From NCBI RefSeq assembly GCF_025698545.1, contig NC_068572.1:6014001-6078000 (forward strand): 64,000 nucleotides of DNA. Reading direction: 5' to 3'. The notes beneath the pieces are model-generated. The model did not search any database. It was not told where the DNA came from and saw only the letters and a program-made list of their open reading frames with translations. The first letter of the stretch is position 1; every line of letters starts with the position of its first letter. Of this stretch, positions 35,124 through 46,700 are shown one piece after another. Position numbers and translations under genes: made by a program. This stretch comes from Gossypium raimondii (Eukaryota; Streptophyta; Magnoliopsida; Malvales; Malvaceae).

Positions 35124-37278
35124 ATGACTATGGCTAGTTCAAACACTCCTATACCTGTGGACGATGGGTTTAATGAGTATGAAAGTTCTCTCAAACGTCA
35201 AAAGTCTACCACTTCAAAGGTGTGGGATGAAATGACAAAGCTTGAATGCGAGAACAAAAATGAATTGAAGGCACAATGTAATCACTGTAAGACTATCTTC
35301 TCTGTTAAATCTTCTAGTGGAACCTCTCATTTAATACGTCATCTAAATGGTTGTTTGAAAAAAGTTAATAAGGACATCACTCAATACACCATAGCCACTC
35401 AGCCATCACCCGAAGGTGTTCCATCTATAAAAAACTACAAGTTTGATACTGATGAGTGTCGTAAAGCTATTTCTACTTTTCTTGTATGTGGCAAGCATTC
35501 ACTTAGGACAGTTGAAGAACCGGGCTTTAGATACATGATGAGAATTGCTAGTCCTAATTTTAAGAATATAAGTAGAAATACAGCTGCTAGGGATGTCCTA
35601 ATGTATTATGCAAAAGAGAGAGATCGTGTTAAAGAAGAGTTGGCTAAAGCACCTGGTTTAATTTGTCTAACTTTCGATAATTGGAACTCGGAGCATACTA
35701 ATGATGAATATATTTGCATTACTGCTCATTGGGTTGACAAAGATTGGAAGCTACAAAAGAGAATCATAAGGTTTAGAGCTTTATTTCCTCCGTATGATGG
35801 TTTGAACATAGCGGATGAACTTGTTTTATGTTTATCTCAATGGGGTATAGATAAAAAAAAATTTTAGCATCACTTTGGATAATGCTTCTTATAATGATGT
35901 TATGGTTTCTTGTCTTAAAAATCGTTTTCGTGCAAACTGAGCTATTTTGTCTGATGGTACTTTTTTTCAAGTTAGATGTTGTGCACATGTATTGAATCTT
36001 ATAGTTAAAGCTGGTTTGGAACTTGCTGATGATGTTGTTGGTAAGATTCGAAATGGAATTAGGTACATAAAAAAGTCGGGAATTCGTAGGAAAAGATTTT
36101 ATGATGTGGCCGACAAAAATTTTCATTTGAATGTGACCCAAAAAGTTGCATCAAGATGTGTGTGTGAGATGGAATTATACTTATTTGATGCTTGAATCTT
36201 CTCTTTACTATAAAGATGTGCTAGATTATTGGGGCCAACGAGATAAAGATTATCAAATGTTTGCACTTTCTAACGAAGAGTGGAGAAATGTTGCTATTCT
36301 TTGCAAATTTTTGAAAGTCTTTTATAATGTGACTTGTATTTTTTCTGGTTCTAATTATCCAACGGCCAATCTTTATTTTAGAGGGGTTTGGAAGGTTCAC
36401 AAGGTCTTGCTTGATACAGTTAAATGTCCGTATTCGTTTTTAACTTCAATGGTTAAGCAAATGCAAGAGAGATTTAATAAGTATTGGGCTGAGTATTCGT
36501 TGATATTGTCATGTGCTGTAATTTTAGATCCTCGTTACAAGTTGAATTATGTGCAGCATTGCTTTAATACAATCTATGGTATTCATGCTTCAGATTTTGT
36601 TGAGACCATTCTTTGCAATCTTAGACTCTTGTTTGATGAGTATGTTAAGAAATCCAAATCCACGTCTTCCTCTTTGGCTGGAAGTTCTAATGTTTCGAAT
36701 AAAAATCCTGTTGATTCTGGTTTGGATGGACACAATGATAATAGTGCTGATTTTGTGGGATATTTTTATGAGAGTGATGATTATAAACGGTATTTAAATG
36801 AATCTAGCACTAGGAGTGAGAAGTCACAGTTAGACATTTATTTGGAAGAACCGGAGCTTGAGTTGAATAGTCAAATAGATGTTTTAGATTATTGGAGCAA
36901 AAGTTCAGTTCGATACAATGAGCTTTCATTATTGGCTCGTGATCTTTTGGCAATTCCAATATCGACTGTAGCTTCCGAATCAGCTTTTAGCATGGGTAGG
37001 AAAGTTATCACACCTTTGAGGAGTTCACTTAAGCCAAAAACGGTTCAAGCTGTTGTTTGCTTGGATGATTGGAAGCGAGCTAAGGGATTTTCAGCAGGTA
37101 ATTATTATTCTCGTTTTATTGTTCAAATTTTTTCTTATTTTTTCATCAATTTGGTTATCTAATTATTTATTCTTATTTCATGTTAGAAATTGGTTGCAAA
37201 AAGGACGATGAGGACGATGAGGACGATGATGACGATGAGGACGATGAGGATGATGACGTTTCTTCAGTAGCTTTTTAA
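35124..37278 (+). pseudogene. hAT transposase (BED zinc finger, RICESLEEPER-like), three lesions
   Basis: A cut-and-paste transposase of the plant hAT group. The BED zinc finger spans residues about 32-77: C52-x2-C55 ... H69-x3-H73. Then KAISTFLVCGKHSLRTVEEP, the RNase-H-like core (LICLTFDNWNSEHTNDEYIC; RCCAHVLNLIVKAGL) and C-terminal dimerisation region (LDYWSKSSVRYNELSLLARD, IPISTVASESAFSMGRKVI, LKPKTVQAVVCLDDW). A last intron (37098-37186) leads to an acidic tail, DDEDDEDDDDDEDDEDDD, with stop TAA 37276-37278. Three lesions interrupt the frame: one extra A in an A9 run near 35860, a TGA at about 35938, and a shift near 36150. Otherwise it is full length. The encoded protein would be cut at residue 247. 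Confidence 0.9.
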
Positions 37279-38829
37279 GATACTTTCTTTTTAAATGTTT
37301 AAAATTTAATTTAGCTTACAATTTATATTTTGTTATGAAATTAAATATGTTGATGGATTAATGTATGAATATTATGGTTTGTTGCTTAATTTTCCAAAGT
37401 CATTTTGGACTTTGGAGGTATGTGTACTTGTGGGGTTTAACTTATGTTTACTTATCTCAAAGTTAGTTTGAAGAAAAATTAGAGATTTAGTAAATGATAA
37501 AACTCAAATTGATTTAATATGATTTAAAAGCAATGATATTATGCATAGATAATATTTAAATTAATTATGCTATTATGTTATTAATTTAAATTAATTAAAT
37601 TTAACATTTTTTTGACTTAAAACTTAAAAGCAATAATGTAATATTTAAATTAATTATGTTATTATGCAATATGCATAGATAATATCTGCTTATTGCCTAA
37701 TGATAATATGTCGCTAGTCCTTATTACTTGTATAATCATTTTATTTTTATTCTCTTTTTTAAGAATTGATTGTTATGTCACAAATGTGTAATTATATACA
37801 ATTAAATAACATTTAAATTCAATTAGTTGGTAATTTTTAAACACCTCTAGTGGATATGAGGTTCATTATTTATTAAGAATCAAAACTTAGAGTGTATTAG
37901 TGTAATACTACATCAATTCTAACATATTTTATAGATAAAATGATGAAAGCTATTATTTTAATTTTTTTTCATTATATACAAAAAAATATAATTTGATATT
38001 TGATATAATTTTAATAACAATTAGTTTTAACTTTTAAGTACAAAAAATAAAAAAAATAAAAACGGGTCGGGTTGGGCCGGGCCCAGGCTTCATATTTTTT
38101 CCACGGGCCGGGCCTGGGCTACATATTAGGCCCATATTTCGGGCCGGGCTGGGCTCGGGCCTAGTAAGCGGGCTATTTTTTTGGGCCTGACCCGGCCCAT
38201 GAACACCTCTACCATCGTCGCACGAGGGATCGCATGATGGGCGGTCGGGGAGCTCTTCTTTTTACCAATCCCCATCACCGTATAGGTTTCAAACAGCTTC
38301 GCTGTTGGTGATGCAAACACCTCCACAGTCACTATTCTATCAAGGTGGCTCATCGTCCCAACACCAACAACCAGATCCCCTACCGGAAGAACCAGAATCC
38401 TTGTCGGAGCAACCATAACCCCTGCCGGAAGCTGGACAAAAGAGGAATCCAGCGCGTAATCGTCGACGACCGTCATGTGGCACTGAATCTGGCGGACACG
38501 GAGATTGATTTTTACTTTAATATATTTGTACAAACATTTTGAATATTTTGATATTATTTGATGTAATAAAATAGAAATTTACTTTTACATTTTTAATATA
38601 ATAGAAATTCTTTTAAATAACACAATATTTTGAATATTTCTATATTATTTCATTTAATAAAATAAAATGTTGTTTTGAATAAAGTAATTGTAATTTACTT
38701 TAATATTTTTAATGAAATAGATTTTCTTTTAAATAAGTAAATATTCTGAATATTTCCATATTATTTGATTTAAAATAATATAAATAATACAATTTTTTTT
38801 ACAACAATGTTCAACTATTGCGATTTGGG

Positions 38830-41800
38830 CATGATCGGCTTGTATGGCCTGGGTTCCTACACCATCCGCACAACTTGGGTTGACTGGCTATTTCTCAGAT
38901 ATCCATATTGTTACGTATTCTAGTCGCGCAAGGTCGACCCTTTGGTTTGCGATGTAATTCTCTATCTGGTAACAGCTTAAAGGGAGCAAGCGATACAGAA
39001 GGCCACTTATGTTCATCTGGGACCAGTAGGAATACGTGTCTCCAGACGTTGTACATGTTTTCTAATTTGTACACTTTGTCGACATAGCTCATCGGATCTA
39101 AACGAAGATTCTGACAAGCTGCAATTACATGTAGGGGTGTTCATTCGGTTAACCGACCGGTTAACCGACCCGAAATAACATTAACCGAATTAACCGACCT
39201 TTCAAAATCTTTAACCGTTAATCGAACTGAAATTTTTTTCAAAAAAATTAACCGAACCTAAATTTTTTCGGTTAATTCGGTCGGTTAAACGAATTAACCG
39301 AAAATTATATGTTTTTTTATTTTTGGTTAAAAATTAACCAAATTAACCGAATTACCCGAATTACTCGAATTAACCGAATTACCCGAATTAACTGAATTAC
39401 CCGAATTAACCGAATTAACCAAATTGAATCACTACGTAATTAAATTATTTTTAGACTTTTAGACTTTAGTTTTAGTCTTAGTTTTAAAATTTTATTTTTA
39501 TTTATTAAATTATTTGTAATTTAATTTTATGATTGGGTTGGGTTGAGTAATTAGGTTGGGTTAAATACTTGGGTTTAGATTGGGTTTAGATGAATAGTGG
39601 GTCTATTTATATATTATAATTTTATTTATTAATTTTTTTGGTTAATCGAAAAATTGGTTAACCGATCGGTTTCGAACCGAATTAACTGTTAACCTAAAAA
39701 TCAAAAATAATTAATCGATTTCAATCGAAAAAATTCAGTTAACCGACCGATTAACCGAATTCGGTCGGTTAACCAAATTTTTTCGGTTTTACCCGAATTT
39801 TGCACACCCTTAATTACATGAGCGCGTGGATAACGAAGTGCGTCAAGCATCCCACAGTCGCAAGTCCTATTTCGCAAGTGTACACGATATTGCCCGCCAA
39901 TAACACCTTGGTGCGGTCTGTCAAACTCTGTCACGCGAAACCATAAGTTGTCTCGATCGTGACACACTGTGTGCGTGGTATTCGCCCATACCTTAGCCTT
40001 GTTAATTTCTTGCACTACCTTACTGCACCATACATGGCCTCCCTGCATTTGGCCTGTATAACTCACTGCTCGCTTTGGAAATAACGCCGCCAAACGAAAA
40101 TATGTCTCTCGCACAATCTATGTTATCGGTAGATGACGCGTTCCTTTTAGAACAGAATTTATGCATTCAGCCAGGTTTGAGGTCATATGACTATATCGTA
40201 GGCCGCCGTCGTATGCTTGTGCCCATTGTTTGAAAGGTATGTTACAAAGGTAGTCCGCGCTTTCGCCGTTAATTGAACCTAAAACTGCCAACATCTCGTG
40301 ACAATGGTATTTATTTATTTCATACCCTGCCAATATAAGTTCATAGCGAATATTACATACCACTATTTCATTTAGAATAAATTCAAAATGACAAACGAAA
40401 TTATATTAATAGAGACTAAATACCCATGTTGGTCACTTGTCGTCGTTCATTCTTAGATGGAAATTGCCTGTAGTAGTTGGAAGCAACGTGCCTTAGGCAA
40501 TACCGATGGTTTGTGCGCTGCCATAAGCTTCCCTGTCGATTAATTGCAGCTAGTATTCCAGTGCCCCAATCCGAAATGACACAGATATCAGGTTGGGGGC
40601 ACACATGTCTCCTTAACCTAGATAGAAAGAAATCCCAGTCATCAGCTGACTCCCCCGGTGTTATTGCAAACGCAATTGGAAGAATTCTCCCACTGTCATC
40701 TTGTACCACTGCTAGCAATAGCTGATGGGTATATCTACTAAACATAAAGGTACCGTCAATTTGAACCAATGGCTTGCAGTATAGAAATACGTTTTGACAT
40801 TGCTTAAAGGTCTAAAATAGGCGTTTGAACACTTGGCATCCACGTAGCAATCGACTGTTATAGTACGCATGTTCCGTTTCAAGGTCTGTTATGCAACCCG
40901 GGACGTATCTCTCTAGCACTTGACACTACTGCAATATTTCATTATATGAAGCGTTCCACCCATTATGCATCTTCTCTAACGCCTTCTGTTTAACTATCCA
41001 AGCCTTGCGGTAAGAGGGCGTGTACCCCATTTGGCTACGAATATTTGAAATTAAGACCGGCATTGAAGTCTTAGGATTTGCCTTCACCGTGGGTAGTATC
41101 AAGCTTGCTAACATAGCTGAATCCATCTTGGGATGATCTTGTGAAATACCTATCAACAGAGTACATTAAATAATGCAACATTACATAATAATAGTATTAT
41201 TCAGAAACCCTAAATACTGTACTTACAGCACATGTATATGGACCTTTGTACTTTTTTATCTTCCACAACCCTGTCCTTTTCCTTAACGAGGCGTAGATTT
41301 TCCATGAACATGTACCGTCTTGCACTGCACACTTCGCCTCAAACTTATCAGATTTGGATTTAACCACGTGGTAGTTAACGCCGTTATTGATGCTATGTTG
41401 TTTCAATGCACCAATAAAACTATCATTGTTGGAAAAATCATTACCAACTTCAAATTCACCCGAATTTAGTATCGAACTTGTGCGATCACACAACCTGTGT
41501 GGTAGATCTAGAAACTCTAACGCATCATCTGTAGACAGATCGACATTATGCATGTGGGCTGGAGGTGAGTATGCCCTGAATCGCGGATTTTTTTCTTCAT
41601 CTGAACCCCCTTCGACACTTTCAGGTTCAATTGGAATAGGCTCCGGTTCAGAAAATAATGCAACTTCTGCACCATCGAGCCCGGGCTCTCGAGGTGGATC
41701 CACATCGGAGTCATCTTCTAACCCACCATCATCTGTAACGTACGAGGTCCCCTTACCGATGGACGTCGTAGGGAGTACATCATCCCTTCTTCTAGGCATT

Positions 41801-42375
41801 TCATAATGTCCCCAATTGGATATAGATTGCAAACCACTACAAGTTGATGTCGTTCCCCAGTACGTATTTCCAGCATCAAACAACCCACCGAGGTGCATGT
41901 CCCATCCACTGATAGAGTGTCGTGCAAGGGATGTGTATTCCATACTGCTACCAAACATGAGCTATTCCGTATTTTGTAACCCACTAACCGAGTGTCAGGC
42001 AGGGGCCGTGTATACCTCTCGAACAGCAGTCGCAAGTGCATCATTTGGCGATGTAAATTGTACATATAACTCCATATAGGGTGCTCCACTAGCGAGATGA
42101 GTCTGCACCATTGCCTCAAAGCTACGAGCACATTTTACGTCGAACGAGTCATATGTTATCGGATCAACAGAAGAACAAAACCGATACATAATAGACAGAA
42201 CTTTCATTGGCGTCGTTTCGAATATTTTAAGCCTAATTCTTTTATGAAGTTCTGTCAAATTTATGTTCTGGTTAAAAACCAGTCGCACTGTATTATCCGA
42301 TAAAAAAACAACACCATTCTCGGTGTGACGAACCTCACCATCATAGTAAATAACAACACTAATACGTTCACTCAT
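38830..42375 (-). pseudogene. mudrA transposase of MULE C, near full length but with stops
   Basis: From ATG 42375 on minus: N-terminal domain (ISVVIYYDGEVRHTENGVVF); acidic linker; DNA-binding domain (GVNYHVVKSKSDKFEAKCAV, CSWKIYASLRKRTGLWKI); an intron of about 55 bp ending near 41156; SYRKAWIVKQKALEKMH; then the MULE catalytic domain, with D in VQIDGTFMFSRYTHQLLLAV and D in ICVISDWGTGILAAI, and a candidate E in NLAECINSVLKG after another intron. The SWIM region (CDCGMLDALRYPRAHVI) has Arg where Cys is usual and is split by the 681-bp MITE. The tail MSYVDKVYKLENMYNVWRHV follows. About six in-frame stops are visible (for example two before MFGSSMEY, one after YNEILQ, one after RHLPIT). Formerly autonomous, now dead. 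Confidence 0.85.
39132..39812. mobile_element. hAT-type MITE, 681 bp, inside the mudrA SWIM exon
   Basis: The left end TAGGGGTGTTCATTCGG and the right end (reversed) TAAGGGTGTGCAAAATTCGG are flanked by an exact 8-bp duplication attacatg (39124-39131 and 39813-39820). The interior is built from many copies of GGTTAACCGA and its inverse, including a short tandem array of TTAACCGAATTACCCGAA units at about 39340-39425. Removing it restores continuous mudrA reading across YPRAHVI and CQNLRLDPMSY. Confidence 0.92.
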
Positions 42376-42474
42376 CTTCAATTTCTATCATTCTTAGACT
42401 CTTTAAATTTTTTTGCTGTAACTTATGCAATCTGAGAAAATTTTTTGCCTCATTTATAGCCTCAAGCCAAACAT

Positions 42475-43017
42475 GAGCTACTGTAGCAAAAGCGTGTACA
42501 CGGTGGAGCTTCTTTTAGTACTTTTGCTGACAAAGCATCTTGCTTAAAGCTTTTTTGACACTATTTGCTCAGAAACGTCTTCTTGAAATTATTTTTTCAG
42601 GAGCTATTGTAGCAAAAGCGCGTCCATGTGGGAGCTTCTTTCAGTACTTTTGCTGATAAAGCATCCTGCTTAAAGCGTTTTTTGACTATTTGCTCAGAAA
42701 CGTCTTCTTGAAATTATTTTTCCAGGAGCTACTGTAGCAAAAGCGCGTCCACGTGGGAGCTTCTTTCAGTACTTTTGCTGACAAAGCATCCTGCTTAAAG
42801 TGTTTTTTGACACTATTTGCTCAGAAACGTCTTCTCGAAATTATTTTTTCAGAAGCTACTGTAGCAAAAGCGCGTCCATGTGGGAGCTTCTTTCAGTACT
42901 TTTGCTGACAAAGCATCTTGCTTAAAGCATTTTTTGACACTATTTGCTCAGAAACGTCTTTTCGAAATTATTTTTTCAGGAGCTACTGTAGCAAAAGTGC
43001 GTCCACATGGGAGCTTT
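42475..43017. repeat. 126-bp minisatellite, about 4.3 copies, subterminal in MULE C
   Basis: Units start GAGCTACTGTAGCAAAAGCG near 42475, 42601, 42726, 42852 and 42980, the last partial. Each contains CGTCCACGTGGGAGCTTC, TTTCAGTACTTTTGCTGA and TTGCTCAGAAACGTCTTC. The array is upstream of the mudrA start and inside the right inverted repeat. Confidence 0.93.
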
Positions 43018-43299
43018 TTTAAATTAACACTAAACCCTAATCTGATTTTTTAAAATTTTTTAATTAATTTACTCAAATAACACTAAATCCTAATTTAATT
43101 AATTTTTTCTTTAAAAACCATAAACACAAAACCTAATACAATTTTGAAAAATTCATAATTAATTTAATTAATAAACCCTAATCCCTTATTTATTTAATTT
43201 TTTTCTTTAAAACTCTAAACCTAAAAACCCTAACCTTAAACCCTAAAACAAAACCCAAAACCTTAACCAGCAAAAACCCAAAACCCTAACCAGCAGGAG

Positions 43300-43505
43300 A
43301 CACGGGCAAAACGCGTCCTTGAGGGCGCGTTTTATGTCCACGTAGGCAAAGCGCTCCCTTAAGGAAGTGTTTTCCTGCCTCGTCACTTGACAATGCATTG
43401 ACGTGGACACATTTTCGGGAAATTGGACCATTTCTGAAATTAATTTTTTAATGGGCCCATTTCACTAATTTTAAAAAAAAAGAGGATTTTATTGATATTT
43501 TGCCC
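43300..43505 (-). repeat. Right terminal inverted repeat of MULE C
   Basis: Inverted partner of 30349-30553. It contains AAAACGCGTCCTTGAGGGCG, TATGTCCACGTAGGCAAAGC, TTAATGGGCCCATTTCACTA and the TATTTTGCCC terminus. Confidence 0.85.
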
Positions 43506-43728
43506 TGAATATTCGTTATACATAAGAAGCAAAGTTATAATAGAAAAATAATAATATTTTAAGTAATAAAACAAAATATGTTTTTTAGATAAAATTGATA
43601 CTGTAGTTTAGTTGGATGTAACCGTCAAAAACGACCAAATCCCAATCATCATTTTCACCACGTCGCGCCTAGAATTTTTTTTTCCTTTTTAATCAGATTA
43701 CACGTAACCTCCTTCGAAGTTCCCAGCC

Positions 43729-46700
43729 ATGGCCGAAGCTTCTAGAACCTTCCACGCTACCCTCTTCTCCCTTCCAACTTTCTCTCCGCGACTCCACTTC
43801 AAGCTAAGCTACTCTCACAGTCACCCTTCACTTCATCTCAAGAGAGCACGCTCGGTTCAACGCTCAATTTCCGAAACCAAAACGATGTCGTCGGACACGA
43901 CCCTGCCTTGGGGCTGCGACATTGATTCCTTGGAGAATGCTGAGGCTCTTCAAAAATGGTTGTCGGATTCCGGCTTGCCTCCTCAAAAGGTGGGGATAAA
44001 CAAAGTGGAAATGGGAAAGAGAGGATTGGTTGCTTTGAAGAAAATCAACAGGGGCGAGAAGCTTCTCTTTGTGCCTCCCTCGCTTCTCATCACTTCAGAT
44101 TCAGTAAGTTATTAGAACTGATTTTGTTCATGACCAAGTTTAGGCGTATTTTATATCTTGGTTTATTGGTTTTTAGTTAAAATTTTCAATCAGATTTAAA
44201 CACTGGAGCAGTTTTAATTGGTTTTAACGTTATAATTGTTCTTTAATCTTAGGATTGGAGTTCACCTGAGGTTGGTCACGTATTAAAACAGCATAATGTT
44301 GCAGATTTGCCATTGTTAGCAACCTATCTTATTAGTGAAGCAAATCTCCAGAAATCTTCCAGATGGAGCAATTATATATCTTCCTTACCTCGACAACCCT
44401 ATTCTCTTTTATACTGGTGAGTTTCATCTCTTTATTTTTCTTTAAATATTCGTGTCCAATACATACTTGAGCATGAATGGTGAATACGAGGACATAATCT
44501 TTCAGAGACCTTTCAACACATGAAAATCTTGGAAATTTTTGAATAATACATGTCAGCCAAAGACCCATATCTGACACTTGAACTCGAGCCCAAGTAGACC
44601 AAAGATTCTTTTCTGGCCTTGCCTACTTGGTGGCATGGTTGAACTCTCAAGAGTTTTACTTTGCTATGCATAGAGGGGTTACTCAGATTTTCCCTCTACA
44701 GTCTCTCTGTATTGTTTCAGGACACGATCAGAACTAGACAGGTATCTCAAAGCATCGCAGATAAGGCTTCGGGCTATTGAAAGAATTGCTGATATTACTG
44801 GAACGTATGGCTCTCAACCATTACTTGGTTCATATTAGGTTATTGGTTTATATTCCTAGAACTATATTGCTCCTAGTCTTCATTTTGTTTAAAGTATTCA
44901 TGTCTGAAATCTCTATCCAATATATATTTGGATATGAGTATGGGTATGATTCTTATACGAAATTGAACATATCGTGTTGGACACAAACCTGAATCTGACT
45001 CTCATCCCTGAGTTAGAGTAACATAGTGAGTATAAAAATTTCTAATTTGCTTCCAATAAATTGTTCTCATGTTTCATGTAGATTCGATGATTTAAGACGT
45101 AGGATACTTTCCAAGCATCCTCATTTATTCCCTAAAGAGGTACTTACTTTATATTTATGTTACTCAGACTCAGATGTGAGTGTCAGAGACAAGGAAGTTT
45201 AAATTTTTTTTATGTTTTTCTATGGAGCATCCTTTGAGATCCATATCCTCATACGTTACCTAAATGCGTGTTGGAAACAAAAAAGTCAAAGCAACATAGC
45301 TCTACAATGCAAAACTAGTTTTCTGCTATGTTAGTGTAATTTGAAGCGTTATTCTAATGATCTGCTTCTGATGATACCGCTTTATGAAGCTTCTGCGATA
45401 GGGCAAATGAAAACATCTTTACCCTTATATATATGTGTGTGTGTAAGTTCAATCAGTAAGGAATTAGCATCTTGTTTTATCCAAGTATTTGTTCTCTTTA
45501 AGAAAAAAACTAGTAAAGGAAGTATATGTTTTTAGTAATTCAACTTTACTTGCATTTAGGTTGTCTTATCAACCCCTTTTTGCAAATATCCTGCTTTCTT
45601 TAAATTTAGATCTTAGATCAAAGTTGTTGGATATAGGTATATGTCTAGCACGGATATCTTCAATTTTTTTTCAAGATATACATGTATTTGGAGAGTGCTT
45701 AGAGGATCATATGCTCTTACCTATTTCAAATATGCGTTGGAAATGAGTACTTAAAGAAAAATGAGGAGTCAGAACAACATATAGCTCTCTACTTATTTTG
45801 CAGTATAAATTATTTGCAGATATTCAATTTGGTGACTTTCAGATGGTCTTTTGGCATTCTCTTATCACGATTGGTAAGCAGGTCTACTTTGAAATGTTAT
45901 AATGGATGTTAACCTCAACTGTGTTTGTCAATTCAAACTAAATCCAACCAAAGAGGGATGCCGTACTTTCAAGTTCACTTTGATACCAGTTATACATACA
46001 TATACACATATATATCCATCATATACAATTCTTACATGTAAAACTTATGGTTTAAGACAATGTACAAAAGAAGAAAATTCAGAAGATTGGAAGCTTTAAA
46101 ATCTTTATTTCTCTGTTAAACACAGATATACCTATCTTCAATGGATGGAAAGGTTGCCTTGGTTCCTTGGGCAGATATGCTCAACCATAGCTGTGAGGTA
46201 TAGAGAGGTCTTTCTCTATTAAATATGCTTGTGAGATATATAACTGCCATAATTTGCAAAAATCAAGTACTAACTTCGGGTCAAAAGAACCTAGATAAAA
46301 TTGGGTGTCTATGCCAATCTGAGTGCTCTATCTGTTTTTACTGATTCAGGTGGAAACATATTTGAATTATGACAAATCATCACAGGCAGTTGTCTTTACA
46401 ACTGATCGGGCATATCAGTCAGGTGAGCAGGTAAATCAGATCCTCATAGTAAATATATATCATGTTATGTTCTTCGATCTCTGGGACATTCAGATGATTG
46501 GAGCAATAATAAAATCAGTGGGACACAGTACGTAAAACTTATATTGTTACTTGGTTTTGTCAATGATATGCCTTAAAAGATTACAGGCTTCCTGCAAGAG
46601 AGCTGGTTGGTATTCAGATATGGAAGCTTCATGAGAAGGGGAAAAAAACTTACTATAAATGCACATAGGTATATGCATGATATTTTCCTGCTGCATATAG

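Larger units (their letters stand above)
32675..38211 (+). mobile_element. hAT DNA transposon, 5.5 kb, nearly complete
   Basis: Ends: left TCGAGGTGCTCATGGGTCGG, right (reversed) TAGAGGTGTTCATGGGCCGG. Flanking 8-bp copies are ctatcgtc (32667-32674) and ccatcgtc (38212-38219), 7 of 8. GC-rich GGCCCGGCCC palindromes lie just inside both ends. The interior holds a leader-like segment (about 32760-33010), a long AT-rich stretch that could be an intron, and a BED-type transposase gene (35124-37278). It lies inside the PMD gene of MULE C in the same direction. Confidence 0.92.
30817..38508 (+). pseudogene. PMD gene of MULE C, split by a hAT
   Basis: Exon 1 (30817-30876) encodes MAGELIRLDNKHISVELMKM; exon 2 starts at 30968. 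The PMD core reads ILQYYIRNMHGPPSPLVENY, LISALIERWRPETHTFHLL, CGECTITLKEVNLQLGLPV, CYELLGAIPE, AYILQIIGGYLMPD and FSWGSAVLATLYREMC. One in-frame TGA (31333-31335) interrupts it after EIGWL, and the donor after PLITS reads ag|ttaaat, so splicing may be lost. Later exons give ARLPTSLEDIQLLLDQRSEA and WPRFWSHYIQIWEDWYDY, then a Thr/Pro/Ser-rich repeat (STAPTQSLDLSTAPIQSPSP). The tail resumes beyond the hAT as LFYQGGSSSQHQQPDPLPEE and KRNPARNRRRPSCGT, ending at TGA 38506-38508. A TATAAAAA box lies near 30653. This is the least damaged PMD copy here. Confidence 0.8.
30349..43505. mobile_element. MULE C: 13.2-kb Mutator-like element with PMD and mudrA, carrying nested hATs
   Basis: The ends are inverted: left GGCCAAAATGCCAATAAAAA, right (reversed) GGGCAAAATATCAATAAAAT. 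Terminal inverted repeats exceed 200 bp (30349 to about 30553; about 43300-43505) and share AGCGCGCCCTCAAGGACGCG-type text. The 9-bp target copies are taaatattc (30340-30348) and tgaatattc (43506-43514), 8 of 9. Without the 5.5-kb hAT and 681-bp MITE, the element would be about 6.9 kb. PMD (+) and mudrA (-) converge. A 126-bp minisatellite lies between the mudrA start and the right end. Several in-frame stops in both genes make it inactive now, but it is the most complete of the three. Confidence 0.92.

Noticed and set aside
41387-42131. ORFs on plus and a second minus frame over mudrA of MULE C
   Set aside because: Shadows of the acidic-linker and N-terminal parts of mudrA, which read in the expected minus frame.
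42475-43017. Regularly repeated units resembling a CRISPR array
   Set aside because: Plant nuclear DNA; units of about 126 bp are contiguous with no unique spacers, so a minisatellite.
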